Translations under genes and position numbers: made by a program
Notes under the pieces: generated by a model
What the model saw: only the letters and a program-made list of their open reading frames with translations
Databases searched by the model: none
What the model was told of the DNA's origin: nothing
Assembly: GCA_045598045.1 (NCBI GenBank)
Contig: JAZLLG010000043.1
Location: forward strand, 23,170-87,169
Direction: 5' to 3'
Length of the DNA stretch: 64,000 nucleotides
Origin: RGIG3528 sp045598045
Lineage (GTDB): Bacteria > Bacillota > Clostridia > Lachnospirales > Lachnospiraceae
Shown: positions 33,527 to 43,135 of the stretch, piece after piece
How positions within the stretch are numbered: position 1 is the stretch's first letter
How the letters are laid out: every line of letters begins with the position of its first letter

Positions 33527-36500
33527 TCTGCTTCTCCTTTCCGCCCGGTTCGATTCCCTTCAGCTTTTTCTTTATGTCTTCGTCTTTATAATTTTTGAGG
33601 AAACGTGAACGATACCCGTTCTTCGGATCGAAGCCGCAAACATCCTTGAAATCGCAGAATCTGCAACCGGACATACCGTCCTTATCGTATGCAGGGGTTA
33701 CTGCAACATTTCCCGACTTGATTTCCCTTGCTTCCTTCTTCATTTTTTCAGAAGCCATTGTGAGAATAAGATTAAAATCTTCATCATCCGCCACGCGTGA
33801 ATACTGGTCAAACCCTCCATCCGCCTTTGTCCCGACAGGGATACGCTCTGATTTGACTTTATCTCTCAATGTACCTGCTTCGTCTATAAATGCATGGTCC
33901 AGGCACTTGATTATTTCGAAGTCCGAATTAACAAGCCCCTTTGTCTTAAACTCCTTTGCAATTTCCGAAGCAATCGTTTCTTTTGCTTTTTCCTCATCAA
34001 TCCCGAACTCCGGTGCTTCAACAACCGGGTCCTGGAAATGATTGTAAAGCATTGCTCCGGGGCGCACGTTACCAAGCTCTTCTATGGAAAGAGCCTGCTG
34101 CATATATACCGGCAGTTGCAAAGACTGCCCGTAATAAAGCTTTTGTATATCAAAATCATGCTCGCTTGATTTGTAGTCAATAACCTTTACGGACTCAGCT
34201 CCTTCTTTTCTGCACACATCAATGCGGTCTATCTTGCCGGTGAGAGTAAACAGCTCATTCTGAACCGTAAATTTGCGTTCAAATTCATAAGGCTCGAAGT
34301 CGCTGCCCGCAAGCTGTTTTGTAAGTGCCTCAACAGAAGCCTTCAAGAGCTGTTCCACGCGTTCGGAAATGTATTTATTTTTGCCGGAAGCCTCGAAAAT
34401 GCCGTTATTGTATTCGGAAACCGCAGCCTCCGCACAAGCGGAAATAAGCTCACCCTGTTCTTCGGGGCTGACCGAAGCCCAGCTCACTCCGCGGTTTCGA
34501 AGTTCCTTACCGTAATTTTCCAGTGCCTCATGACATACGTTACCAAAGTCATCCGCTTCCAGCGTGAATTCCTCACGCTTATTAAGCTTCAAGCCATACG
34601 TCAGGAAAAACCGGAAAGGACAGTTGGCATAAGTTTCCAGTTTTGAAATACTTCCGTACAATCTGTCGCCGTACAAAGCATCGGCAGTTTCTTTCGTTAA
34701 TCTTTCATTGACGGTCGGCGAAAGCAAATCCGCTTTTGTTGCTTTCTCGCGTTCTTCACGAAGCTTTTCACTATGACCGAAATCATTTTCGAGTACCCTT
34801 ACTGCCTTTGGAAGTTCATCAAACGTCTGAATGTTAAGGTTATCAAAGAGATTGGCTATTCTTGTCACAACCTGAGACGCCTTGCATGCTTCGCCGCTTT
34901 CGTCCGACATACAATAAGATACATACAGCCTGTCGGAAGGCTTTGAAAGAGCAAGATAAATGTAAAACCTGTCACGGCCCACTTTGCGAAGCATTCCTGG
35001 CGAAAGCTCCAGACCTCTTTCCGAAAGGGTATCCTTGTCATACTCGGAAAGAATGCCTTTCGAAGATGATGCTTTCGGAAGCTTTCCGTCGTTTGCCCCA
35101 AGCAGGAATAACGCTCTTATATCTTTAAGACGGGTTCTTTCTATATCGCCGATGACAATCTGCTCCGACCCTTCAGGCACAAGTCCTACTCTCGCTTCCG
35201 CAAGGCCCGCCTCGAGTACATCCCGGTACTCTTTCACGGTCATCTCTTCTTCGCCAAGATAGTCGCACAACTGATTGAATATATCCTCAACAGCTTCATA
35301 AACCTTTGAATATTCCTTTGCACGAAGCATGTCTCCCTTTGCTTTGAGGAAATCAGCTCTTTCCGAAAGCTTTTCTTCAAGCCCGATACCTTTGAAGAAT
35401 GTGCGCACACGCTCGGTTATTTTATTTACTTCCGTGCTCTTTATTCCAAAAAGAGGATTCAGCGATTTCATAAGCTTTGCTCTGACCGGCTCTGCCTTCT
35501 CCGCCGTAAGCACACGATTGTTACTTACAAAATCCCTCTCGAACTTTCTGTTAAATCTGCTTCCCTTAATTCCGAGGGCAAGGCAATAATTCTCCAGCTC
35601 GTATGCTTCCGAACGTTCGATACCCGACAGACTGTTTTTCGCAAAAGAAATAAGCAGCTCGGTATCCGGCCCTTTGTCCATAAGCTTAAGCATGGTTGAA
35701 ATAAGTCCCGAGCACTCATTTTCTCCAAGGCTTTTCTTTCGGTCTATGAAATATTGAACGTGAATCTTGTCCAGCTCACGGCTCACAAGTTCCCCGTACG
35801 CATCCATATCACTGACAACAACCGCAATGTCCTTGTAGCGGAAATTCTCACAACGGATGAGCCTTTCTATTTCGGAAGCTGCATAACGTGCTTCGGCCTT
35901 CGGATCCGCCGCATTGTAGAGCATAATCCTGCCGTCTGCATCAGAACGGCCTCTTCCCTGTCTGAAAAGCCCTTTTTCCAAAGTTTTCAGCGCAGCGGGT
36001 CGATACGGATTGTCATATTTCAGCACAATATCATCCGCGAGCTCACAGCCTGCCGATACTGCCAGTTCCTTGACTTTTTTAACGGAAAGCTGGCTCATCC
36101 GAAACAAATCAAAATCCTTAAGCTCCCTTCCCGACGCAGCGGTTTCATCTGCCGTGAACGATATGTAAACATCGTTACACTGTTTCATAAAACATCTGAG
36201 AAGCTCATACTGTGAAGGCGTAAACCCGGTAAACCCATCAAGAATAACTACGGAGTTGTTCAGCACTCCCGAACGTTTTGCAACCTCTGCAAATGCGTCA
36301 TAAAGGCCTTCCGACGTATGCAGACCGTTTCCGAGTCTTGAAATGAAGCCGGAATAAACGGTTATCGTATCCTGAAGTTTATTTTTCAGAATGACGTCAT
36401 CTGTTTCCTTTTCAAGATTTTCAAGTTTCTCCACGGACACACTGTACTGCATAAGTTCGGACACCAATGCCTTCGCTTCCGCAACAAAGCCCGCTCTGCG

Positions 36501-36839
36501 TGCATTTCTCCCAAACATGACAAGCTCATCCTTTTTGTCGGAAAGAACCTTTTTGATAATCATGCTTTTACCGATTTCGGAAAGAAATTCGCACTTTTCC
36601 CCATGAAGAGTCCCAAAAGCCATATCCGCCAGACGTGCAAGGCTGGTGACATCAATGTTGATTATTCCTCCTGCAGGATGTTTCGAAACAAGGTCATATT
36701 GAGTCTTAATGGAAAACTGCTCAGGCACAATAAAATAATACGTAGTGGCAGGGTTGTCCCCTGCCATACGTATCACTTCGTCATAAAGAAAGGTTGTTTT
36801 TCCGCTGCCTGCGGTACCAAGAACAAGATGTAAAGCCAA
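33519..36839 (-). CDS. addB: AddB, nuclease subunit of AddAB
   Basis: 1106 residues. An N-terminal Walker A LGTAGSGKTTFLYDE (residues 7-21) is typical of AddB. The C-terminal nuclease has VKVIDYKSSEHDF, and the iron-sulfur cluster cysteines are in ANCPFRFFL and in the C-terminal CRFCDFKDVCGF. The start codon is TTG (36837-36839), with GGAGG 9 nt upstream. It follows the C39-type peptidase gene by 22 nt, so it may be cotranscribed with the envelope cluster. Confidence 0.95.
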   Translation of the reverse strand: MALHLVLGTAGSGKTTFLYDEVIRMAGDNPATTYYFIVPEQFSIKTQYDLVSKHPAGGIINIDVTSLARLADMAFGTLHGEKCEFLSEIGKSMIIKKVLSDKKDELVMFGRNARRAGFVAEAKALVSELMQYSVSVEKLENLEKETDDVILKNKLQDTITVYSGFISRLGNGLHTSEGLYDAFAEVAKRSGVLNNSVVILDGFTGFTPSQYELLRCFMKQCNDVYISFTADETAASGRELKDFDLFRMSQLSVKKVKELAVSAGCELADDIVLKYDNPYRPAALKTLEKGLFRQGRGRSDADGRIMLYNAADPKAEARYAASEIERLIRCENFRYKDIAVVVSDMDAYGELVSRELDKIHVQYFIDRKKSLGENECSGLISTMLKLMDKGPDTELLISFAKNSLSGIERSEAYELENYCLALGIKGSRFNRKFERDFVSNNRVLTAEKAEPVRAKLMKSLNPLFGIKSTEVNKITERVRTFFKGIGLEEKLSERADFLKAKGDMLRAKEYSKVYEAVEDIFNQLCDYLGEEEMTVKEYRDVLEAGLAEARVGLVPEGSEQIVIGDIERTRLKDIRALFLLGANDGKLPKASSSKGILSEYDKDTLSERGLELSPGMLRKVGRDRFYIYLALSKPSDRLYVSYCMSDESGEACKASQVVTRIANLFDNLNIQTFDELPKAVRVLENDFGHSEKLREEREKATKADLLSPTVNERLTKETADALYGDRLYGSISKLETYANCPFRFFLTYGLKLNKREEFTLEADDFGNVCHEALENYGKELRNRGVSWASVSPEEQGELISACAEAAVSEYNNGIFEASGKNKYISERVEQLLKASVEALTKQLAGSDFEPYEFERKFTVQNELFTLTGKIDRIDVCRKEGAESVKVIDYKSSEHDFDIQKLYYGQSLQLPVYMQQALSIEELGNVRPGAMLYNHFQDPVVEAPEFGIDEEKAKETIASEIAKEFKTKGLVNSDFEIIKCLDHAFIDEAGTLRDKVKSERIPVGTKADGGFDQYSRVADDEDFNLILTMASEKMKKEAREIKSGNVAVTPAYDKDGMSGCRFCDFKDVCGFDPKNGYRSRFLKNYKDEDIKKKLKGIEPGGKEKQNG

Positions 36840-36861
36840 AGCCGTTCCTCCGTTACGAATG

Positions 36862-37893
36862 CTATTTTACTACAACAGCCATTCTGTAGAAATCATTATA
36901 TATATCTTCGATGGTCGCCCTTTTTATCTTAAGAACACCCTTGAGGGAATCGTAGATGATAATGCTGTCGTCGGTTTCATCATAGCCTGACATAACAACG
37001 CAATGCATGTTTTTGATTTTCTTCCACGTTTTTCCGTCGTACTCACATGTAACGTCACGGAGTTCCACAGGGATATAGTCTCTTGTGGCAAAAAGGATTA
37101 CAGGAACATCGTGATAAATATAATTCCTTATAAGGTCAAAAAACTCCCCCCCGGAAACGTCATATGCCTTAAGAGTGCTTCCCCTGTCCGCAAGGAATTC
37201 GTTAGCGGTGTCGGTAAGTCCCGGCGCGTAAATCATTCCGCCTTCGACTCCGTAAGGGTTCCCATCAAAACTCGTCACAAAATTATCGCCATATATAAGA
37301 TACTTGTCGGCGATGTCCGTTTTGCCAAGATTAAAGCCGTAATAATTCAGAACCATCGTCAAAGCCACACTTTCACAGCCATGCGGAAGGTCAGGATTTT
37401 GATAAATAAGTCCAAGTTCCATGCCTGTAACCTGGTCCTTTTTGTAATAGGTGGAAAGGTTCGGGAAAAGTTCCGAAATAGGTATGAAGCCCTGACTGCC
37501 TGCTTCCGTCGGCATGGGTGACGGAGTAGGCTCCGGTGTATGCTCCGGAGTCGGTACGGGTGTTTCCTCCGGCTCATTCGTCACTTCAGGCTCAACAGCA
37601 GGTATCGGAACATCCGGCGTTTCCGTTACAAGCGGTGCCGGCGTCGGTGTTTCCGTCGGAATAAGCTCATCATCCGGCTCAATCCCGCCGTAGGGAGTAG
37701 GCGTAACTTCACGTCCGGTAATCTTTGTCGGCTCCGGAGTCGGCTCGTAGCCCTGTTCCTTAGTCATATCGATAACCGAATCTGCAATGAATCCGACGAT
37801 TAAAATAAGAACCAAAACCAGGGATAGAATTACTATCCACAAAAGCTTGGTCCTTATGACGTTTCTGTTATTGTATTCTTCGTCGTACCCCAT
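36862..37893 (-). CDS. Membrane-anchored C39-type cysteine peptidase with Pro/Thr-rich stalk
   Basis: 343 residues. One membrane helix (about 16-38), then a Pro/Thr/Glu-rich stalk (about 50-132, many TPEPTP-type pairs) that could span the cell wall, then a C39-like domain. The domain has Gln165 and Cys173 (YQNPDLPHGCESVAL), His297 (MHCVVMSGYDE) and Asp315 (IYDSLKG), the expected catalytic set. Similar domains cleave or bind peptides at the cell surface (YvpB type). It lies 8 nt after asnB, at the end of the Dlt-like set, which suggests a cell-wall role. The substrate is unknown. Confidence 0.82.
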   Translation of the reverse strand: MGYDEEYNNRNVIRTKLLWIVILSLVLVLILIVGFIADSVIDMTKEQGYEPTPEPTKITGREVTPTPYGGIEPDDELIPTETPTPAPLVTETPDVPIPAVEPEVTNEPEETPVPTPEHTPEPTPSPMPTEAGSQGFIPISELFPNLSTYYKKDQVTGMELGLIYQNPDLPHGCESVALTMVLNYYGFNLGKTDIADKYLIYGDNFVTSFDGNPYGVEGGMIYAPGLTDTANEFLADRGSTLKAYDVSGGEFFDLIRNYIYHDVPVILFATRDYIPVELRDVTCEYDGKTWKKIKNMHCVVMSGYDETDDSIIIYDSLKGVLKIKRATIEDIYNDFYRMAVVVK

Positions 37894-37901
37894 CTAAACC
37901 T

Positions 37902-39740
37902 CTACAATGTAAGTTTATACCTCTCACAAAGCATTGTAACCGTCATTACAATGAGCAGATAATCGATTTCAAAAGCTCCCATCAGTTTGAAATCAGGCGC
38001 AGAATATATTTTTTTCATCTCCGAAACATAATTTGCATCAAAGATGCCATATTTCTTAATAAGGCTCTCTTCAAGATAAGGGATATTTGAAGCTTCCTTG
38101 ATCATTGAAGACATTCCCGGAGCCTGGAACGGAAATTTCTTACGTTTCAGGATTTCATCGGGAACAATACCTGCTCCGGCTTTTTTGAGAATGTATTTCT
38201 CATTCACACCGTGAAGCTTGTATTTGTCGGGAATCGTAAACACGAACTCCAAAACATCCTTGTCCAGGAACGGATGACGCCCTTCCACACTGTGTGAAAA
38301 GAACATTCTGTCACCATGCTCCGTAAGAAGATGATCTGAAAGACGAAGCTTACAGTCAATATACGAACGGCGCTTTTGTGAGCTGAGCCCTTTAACACGT
38401 TCAACATTAATCGGGCTTTCGGCAAATGCTGAAAAGCTGTCTATTGAACCGCGGACATTTTCCGAATACACTTTCTCGTGAATCTTTCTGATTTCGGGAT
38501 GATTCCTTTCGTAGCGGAAATATGGGTCTCCCCAAAGGCGCTCATTCACCTCGAGTTCTTCCTTCGTCATCTTGTCTTTCTGCATGTTTCTGAAAAGATC
38601 AACCATATATCCGACATATCCGGAGAATATTTCGTCTGAGCCCTGTCCCGTAAGAACTGCCTTCGCAGGTGAACCGCTTACAAGACCGGAAAGAAGATAT
38701 GCCGCAACATCATAACTTTCCTTAACGCCCGACTCACAATGATATATTACGCTTTCAAGATTGTCCCAGATTTCTTTTTCGGTAATCTTTGTAACGTAAT
38801 GCTTTGAATTAACGCATTCTTTAACCATTTGCTGGAACCGGCTTTCATCCAGCTCTCCGTCTCCGATTTCTGCGGAGAAGGAATACATACTGTTAAGAAG
38901 ATACTTGCCGATGAAGCAGGCAACCACGGAACTGTCCAAGCCTCCGGAAACGTAAAATCCTACGGGCACATCCGCAATAAGTCTTCTTGTAATGGCTTTT
39001 TTAAGAAGATCGCGGAGATTTTCAACATAATATGCTTCACCTTTGTCCTCTTCCTCAGGACTGTAATGGATGTCCCAAAACTCAGTGTCGGCAATCTCCT
39101 TACCGTACTCAACCGTAAGCATATGTCCTGCTTTCAAAGACTTGATGCCCGCAAAAAAGGTCTCGGGGCTGACAACGCCGGGATAGTTCATAAGCTGGTC
39201 CACTGCCTTGAGATTAAGTTTTCTTGGGGCATTGGGATACTCCATGACAGCTTTGATTTCGGAAGCAAAGACAAACTTTCCGTCAATCTCCCCATAGAAC
39301 AACGGGCATATGCCCATCTGGTCTCTGAAAAGGAAAAGTCTCTTGATTTTTTCATCGTAAAGAGCAATGGCGAACTGTCCGTTAAGCATATTGGGGAAGT
39401 CCGTGCCGTACTCCTCGTAAAGGTGCAAAATCACCTCTATGTCTGTTTCTGTGCGGAATATATGTCCCTTCTTCAGGAGTTCTTCACGAAGCTCACGATA
39501 GTTAAATATCTCACCGTTGCAAATAACAGTGATGGACCTGTCCTCATTTTGAATAGGCTGCATTCCGCCTGTCAGATCAAGGAAGCTGAGTCGTGTAAAG
39601 CCAAGCGTGATGCCCTGAAGCTCCAGCATATCGCTTCCGTCCGGGCCACGATGCTTAATGGCTTTCAGCATATTTTCCATGACTTTTATATCTGTTTTTC
39701 TGTCATTCTTAAGGTCGAAATAACCTGCAATACCGCACAT
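37902..39740 (-). CDS. asnB: Glutamine-hydrolysing asparagine synthetase
   Basis: 612 residues. The class II glutaminase nucleophile is Cys2 (MCGIAGYFD), with RLSFLDLTGG and CNGEIFNYREL. The synthetase domain has the ATP pyrophosphatase loop SGGLDSS (about residues 268-274) and VLTGQGSDEIFSGY. AsnB paralogues can make free asparagine or, as in B. subtilis, amidate the diaminopimelate of peptidoglycan. Here it sits 8 nt after the MBOAT gene and 8 nt before a surface peptidase, which favours an envelope-linked role. The actual substrate is not decided by sequence. Confidence 0.9.
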   Translation of the reverse strand: MCGIAGYFDLKNDRKTDIKVMENMLKAIKHRGPDGSDMLELQGITLGFTRLSFLDLTGGMQPIQNEDRSITVICNGEIFNYRELREELLKKGHIFRTETDIEVILHLYEEYGTDFPNMLNGQFAIALYDEKIKRLFLFRDQMGICPLFYGEIDGKFVFASEIKAVMEYPNAPRKLNLKAVDQLMNYPGVVSPETFFAGIKSLKAGHMLTVEYGKEIADTEFWDIHYSPEEEDKGEAYYVENLRDLLKKAITRRLIADVPVGFYVSGGLDSSVVACFIGKYLLNSMYSFSAEIGDGELDESRFQQMVKECVNSKHYVTKITEKEIWDNLESVIYHCESGVKESYDVAAYLLSGLVSGSPAKAVLTGQGSDEIFSGYVGYMVDLFRNMQKDKMTKEELEVNERLWGDPYFRYERNHPEIRKIHEKVYSENVRGSIDSFSAFAESPINVERVKGLSSQKRRSYIDCKLRLSDHLLTEHGDRMFFSHSVEGRHPFLDKDVLEFVFTIPDKYKLHGVNEKYILKKAGAGIVPDEILKRKKFPFQAPGMSSMIKEASNIPYLEESLIKKYGIFDANYVSEMKKIYSAPDFKLMGAFEIDYLLIVMTVTMLCERYKLTL

Positions 39741-39748
39741 AAAAACTC

Positions 39749-41278
39749 CTAAAACTGATTATATATAAACTGGCTTTGATCGTATCCGTGTCCATATGCA
39801 CCGAAAAGAATCACAACAACAAAAAGTGCAATCCAGATGGATGCTTTTACGGGGAAATGAAGCTTTGTAATCTTGTCGCGAAGGAATCCGTCTCCCTTGA
39901 GAAGACTTACAACAATCATAAGCACTACACCCGCAAAGAGGATAATGTAATCCGTGATTCCAAGCCCAAAGGCCGCATAAGCACCTGCAACGGAGCCTGC
40001 GTAATTCCGGGTGGTGAATATGGATAAAAGAGATTTAAGCGTTGTTCCTACATTTGCAAAGCAATCAAACAAATTAAGTATGCTGATTAACGCAAAGGTG
40101 CGCAGGACAGTAAAGAGCCTGTATCCGGAAGTATTACTGAAACGCATCTTTTTATGGAATTTCGTGTAAAGCGGCTCAAATTCCTCTGAAAGCATAAGTA
40201 TGAACCAGTTCAAAAGGCCCCACACTATGAAATTCCAGGTTGCACCATGCCATACACCCGTAGCCAGCCATACAATAAATGACGAAAGATAAACCGGAAT
40301 CTTTTTTCCGGCCTTTTCTCCGAAAACTTTCTTTGTAAACTTTGAAATCTTCTGCATCGGCTTGCTGACGGAAACCGGATAGAATACGTAGTTTCTGAAC
40401 CAGGCACACATCGTAATGTGCCAGCGACGCCAATAATCCTTCAATGAAGTTGCAAAGTATGGTCTGTCAAAGTTCTCGGCAACCTTAATTCCGAGCATTT
40501 CCGACACACCTATTGTAATGTCGATGCCACCGGTAAAGTCCGCATACAGCTCCAATGTATACAGAAGCATACCGTAAAGAGCATAGGCACCTTTATATGT
40601 TTCAGGATCGCCAACATAAACAGACACAGCTGCAAGCACTCTGTCGGCGATGACAAGCTTCTTGAAAAAGCCCCATAATATACGCTGCAAACCAAATGAA
40701 ACATTTTTTGCGGAAAATTTGTTCGGACCGAACAACGTTTCCGCAAGTTCATTGTAGTTTGAAAGAGGGCCCTGAAGAATAATAGGGAAGAAGGATATGA
40801 AAAGCATGAATTTCAAAGGATTCTTTTCTGCTTCATACGTTCCCCTGTGAACGTCCACAAGATACCCGACAGCTCTCAAGGTGTAAAAAGAAATACCAAG
40901 CGGAACTGCCAATGACACTATGCTGAACTTTAATGCCACAAGAATAAAAAGATTTATGAACAGACAAATCAGAAGGTAAGCAGTCCTTACCTTCTTATGT
41001 TTATTCTTATATGCTTTTTTGTCTTCCTTGGTAAGTGCTTCCTTGTTGGCCTTGACGTACGCTTCCACACGTTTTCTGTCCCGGTCCATAAGCACGCCCG
41101 CAAAATACACCGTAAAAGTTGTTATGACGATGTATACGAGAAATTTGGGGCCTGACCACGCATAGAACAATAAGCTTCCCACGAGGAGAAGCGGCCACTG
41201 TGTTTTCTTCGGAAGAAGATAGTACAGCAATCCGAGTACGAGAACAAACCCAAGGAACTCGTACGACGTAAAAAACAT
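39749..41278 (-). CDS. MBOAT acyltransferase, DltB-like
   Basis: 509 residues with about ten or eleven membrane segments. The MBOAT signature is present: KDYWRRWHITMCAWFRNYVFYP (about residues 280-301, given in parts) and the invariant His344 in GVWHGATWN. DltB-type enzymes move an amino-acyl group from a carrier protein across the membrane to a surface polymer; AlgI-type relatives acetylate polysaccharides. The gene directly follows that of an acyl carrier protein (3-nt gap), as dltB and dltC are neighbours in dlt operons. That context supports a Dlt-like role over an AlgI-like one. Confidence 0.85.
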   Translation of the reverse strand: MFFTSYEFLGFVLVLGLLYYLLPKKTQWPLLLVGSLLFYAWSGPKFLVYIVITTFTVYFAGVLMDRDRKRVEAYVKANKEALTKEDKKAYKNKHKKVRTAYLLICLFINLFILVALKFSIVSLAVPLGISFYTLRAVGYLVDVHRGTYEAEKNPLKFMLFISFFPIILQGPLSNYNELAETLFGPNKFSAKNVSFGLQRILWGFFKKLVIADRVLAAVSVYVGDPETYKGAYALYGMLLYTLELYADFTGGIDITIGVSEMLGIKVAENFDRPYFATSLKDYWRRWHITMCAWFRNYVFYPVSVSKPMQKISKFTKKVFGEKAGKKIPVYLSSFIVWLATGVWHGATWNFIVWGLLNWFILMLSEEFEPLYTKFHKKMRFSNTSGYRLFTVLRTFALISILNLFDCFANVGTTLKSLLSIFTTRNYAGSVAGAYAAFGLGITDYIILFAGVVLMIVVSLLKGDGFLRDKITKLHFPVKASIWIALFVVVILFGAYGHGYDQSQFIYNQF

Positions 41279-41281
41279 TTG

Positions 41282-41515
41282 TTAAGCTTCCTCATCCTGA
41301 AGGCGCTGAATAAGGTCATAAATAGCCTGAGCGCTGTTGAAATTCTCGGGAATAATGTCCTGAGCAGAAATTGTTACATCGAAATTCTCCTGAATTTCGG
41401 AGATAAGTGAAACGATGTCAAAAGAATCAAGAATAACATCGTCAATAAGTCTGTCCTCTGTTTCAAAGTCAACATCTTCGTGAAGACCTGACAGTATTTC
41501 AAGTAATTCGTCCAT
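41282..41515 (-). CDS. Acyl/aminoacyl carrier protein, DltC-like
   Basis: 77 residues from the ATG at 41513-41515 (MDELLEILSGLHEDVDF), which has GAGGA 5 nt upstream; an earlier GTG at 41536 is rejected. The phosphopantetheine site is Ser31 in VILDSFDIVSLI. The size, acidic character and DSF rather than DSL or DSM motif resemble DltC-type carriers more than the fatty acid ACP. It should carry the amino acid activated by the DltA-like enzyme and hand it to the MBOAT protein next to it. Confidence 0.85.
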   Translation of the reverse strand: MDELLEILSGLHEDVDFETEDRLIDDVILDSFDIVSLISEIQENFDVTISAQDIIPENFNSAQAIYDLIQRLQDEEA

Positions 41516-41551
41516 TTTGTTCCTCTTTTCCATCACGATAACCGTGAGATA

Positions 41552-43054
41552 TTATTTTTGTACCCAGCTTCTGGAGTAGTAGATGGTGTTGGGGTCACTT
41601 TCGAGTCTTTCTCTGGAAATCTCTCTGCCCCAATTAATAATACAGGTCTGGTAATCCGCATTGCACTCAACCACCACAATGTGATCATCTGTTTTCTCAA
41701 TGACAATCATGCTGTGACAGTATGGATTGTAATCATCAAGACGGACATGATCACCGACTCTAAGCTCTTCATAGCTGTAATGCGGGTAGGCCGCGGTCGT
41801 CTTCCCGAAAATGTAGTCCGAAACCAGACTCGCAAAGCCAAAGCACTGATATCCGTAGTTGCTTTTATCTCTAAGAAGACTTGTAACGCCGTAGTAATAG
41901 TTGCATTTATCATATCCACCGTTATTGTGACAAGGTGAATCCGTCACGCCACTATTGCCATCATTCCAATACTTTCCGTCGGGATAAAGCACTTTAAGCT
42001 CTTCAATAGCCGTCTGAATCTCTGTTTCCGTCTTTTTGACATTCAACTGAAGCTTAACATGTTCCCAGCCGTCATATATAACTGTCGTCGAGCGTTCCGG
42101 GTAAGCGTCCCAGTCACACGTATAATAGTTCGGACGTTCTTTATACGTGTGGTTATATGCTTTGACCTGGTTGTCGGTCTGCATAAACGTGTAAAACGTG
42201 TCGCCCTGACGACGTGGGCTGCAATCGCAGTGATACCAGCCGTCACCAAGATTTACAAGGTTCCAGTAGTGCTCACTGTCACCACCTTTACGTTCACATT
42301 TTAGATTGTCTATTCCAAGCTTGTCAAGCAATATCTTAAATGTTGCATAATACGAATAGCAATCTCCTTTTCGATTAATCAGGCCTTCGTAAGCACCGGT
42401 ATATTCATTTGTCATGTCTCCTTCATCAGAGGTGTATTTAATGTTGTTTCTGCACCACTGCCAAAGCTTGTAGACCTTTGTCCACATAGACATGTCATCC
42501 GTAAGAATTTCGGCAAAAAGATCATCGACGGCCTTTTCCACAGCTTCCTGTTTTTCGAGAACGCTTGCTTCCCTGACGGTAAGCGTTGTAAAAACAATTG
42601 CCTGATTCCCGGATTCATCCGTTGCCGTATAGGAAATGCGATAGTCACCGATTGTATTCAAATCAACTTCAGACGCATCAACTTCAAGTCGCACCGTACC
42701 GTTTGAATTGTCCGAGAGAGATATGGTTTTCTTGTATGCCACTGTTCCATATTGAGCTACAACAATAGGGGCTACTCCTGATATTACAGGTGGTTCCGTG
42801 TCCGGAACCGGGGTTGCCGTAGGCGCGGGAGTAGGTGTTTCCGTAGGAATAAGTGTTATTTCAGGATCAAAGAATGTGGGGTCGGCGTGCTCAGTTATTT
42901 CTTCGGTGGGAGTTAGCGGAGCAGGAGGATCTGTCGGAAGCAATTCATCGTTTCCGTATTTTTGTCCGGGCGCACCAAAAGAATGCGGCGCAGAACACGA
43001 AGCCAACGCTGCCAGAACAACGAAAACTATTAGGATGTAGATGACTTTTTTCAT
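41552..43054 (-). CDS. Lipoprotein with Ig-like, transglutaminase-like and NlpC/P60-like domains
   Basis: 500 residues from the ATG at 43052-43054. A signal peptide ends in lipobox LASC with Cys20 as the lipid site. A Pro/Thr-rich linker (about 35-88) leads to an Ig-like fold of the DUF5011 type (about 88-160). The transglutaminase-like domain has Cys232 (RKGDCYSYY), His262 (SEHYWNLV) and Asp277 (WYHCDCS). A second papain-like domain (about 395-490) has Cys404 (YQCFGFAS) and His447 (PYCHSMIVIE). Likely an outer-surface wall-modifying or wall-binding protein. The start has no good ribosome binding site, and a repeat lies directly upstream. Followed by the carrier protein gene. Confidence 0.8.
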   Translation of the reverse strand: MKKVIYILIVFVVLAALASCSAPHSFGAPGQKYGNDELLPTDPPAPLTPTEEITEHADPTFFDPEITLIPTETPTPAPTATPVPDTEPPVISGVAPIVVAQYGTVAYKKTISLSDNSNGTVRLEVDASEVDLNTIGDYRISYTATDESGNQAIVFTTLTVREASVLEKQEAVEKAVDDLFAEILTDDMSMWTKVYKLWQWCRNNIKYTSDEGDMTNEYTGAYEGLINRKGDCYSYYATFKILLDKLGIDNLKCERKGGDSEHYWNLVNLGDGWYHCDCSPRRQGDTFYTFMQTDNQVKAYNHTYKERPNYYTCDWDAYPERSTTVIYDGWEHVKLQLNVKKTETEIQTAIEELKVLYPDGKYWNDGNSGVTDSPCHNNGGYDKCNYYYGVTSLLRDKSNYGYQCFGFASLVSDYIFGKTTAAYPHYSYEELRVGDHVRLDDYNPYCHSMIVIEKTDDHIVVVECNADYQTCIINWGREISRERLESDPNTIYYSRSWVQK

Positions 43055-43071
43055 ATGCTTTCGGCTTTCGA

Positions 43072-43099
43072 CCTGCACCTCGCGGCCTGCACCTCGCGG
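43072..43099. repeat. Tandem pair of a 14-bp repeat upstream of the lipoprotein gene
   Basis: Two exact copies of CCTGCACCTCGCGG (43072-43085 and 43086-43099), followed by GGCC/GGCC-type palindromic bases. They end 18 nt before the start codon at 43054, in the place where a ribosome binding site would be expected to be seen. Confidence 0.75.
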
Positions 43100-43135
43100 C
43101 CTTCGGCCGCTCGGTGTCCTTTGGGCATTTCTGCT

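Noticed and set aside
29723..36839. Defence-system nuclease-helicase pair
   Set aside because: The sizes, motifs, iron-sulfur cysteines and gene order match AddA and AddB, the ordinary double-strand break repair complex.
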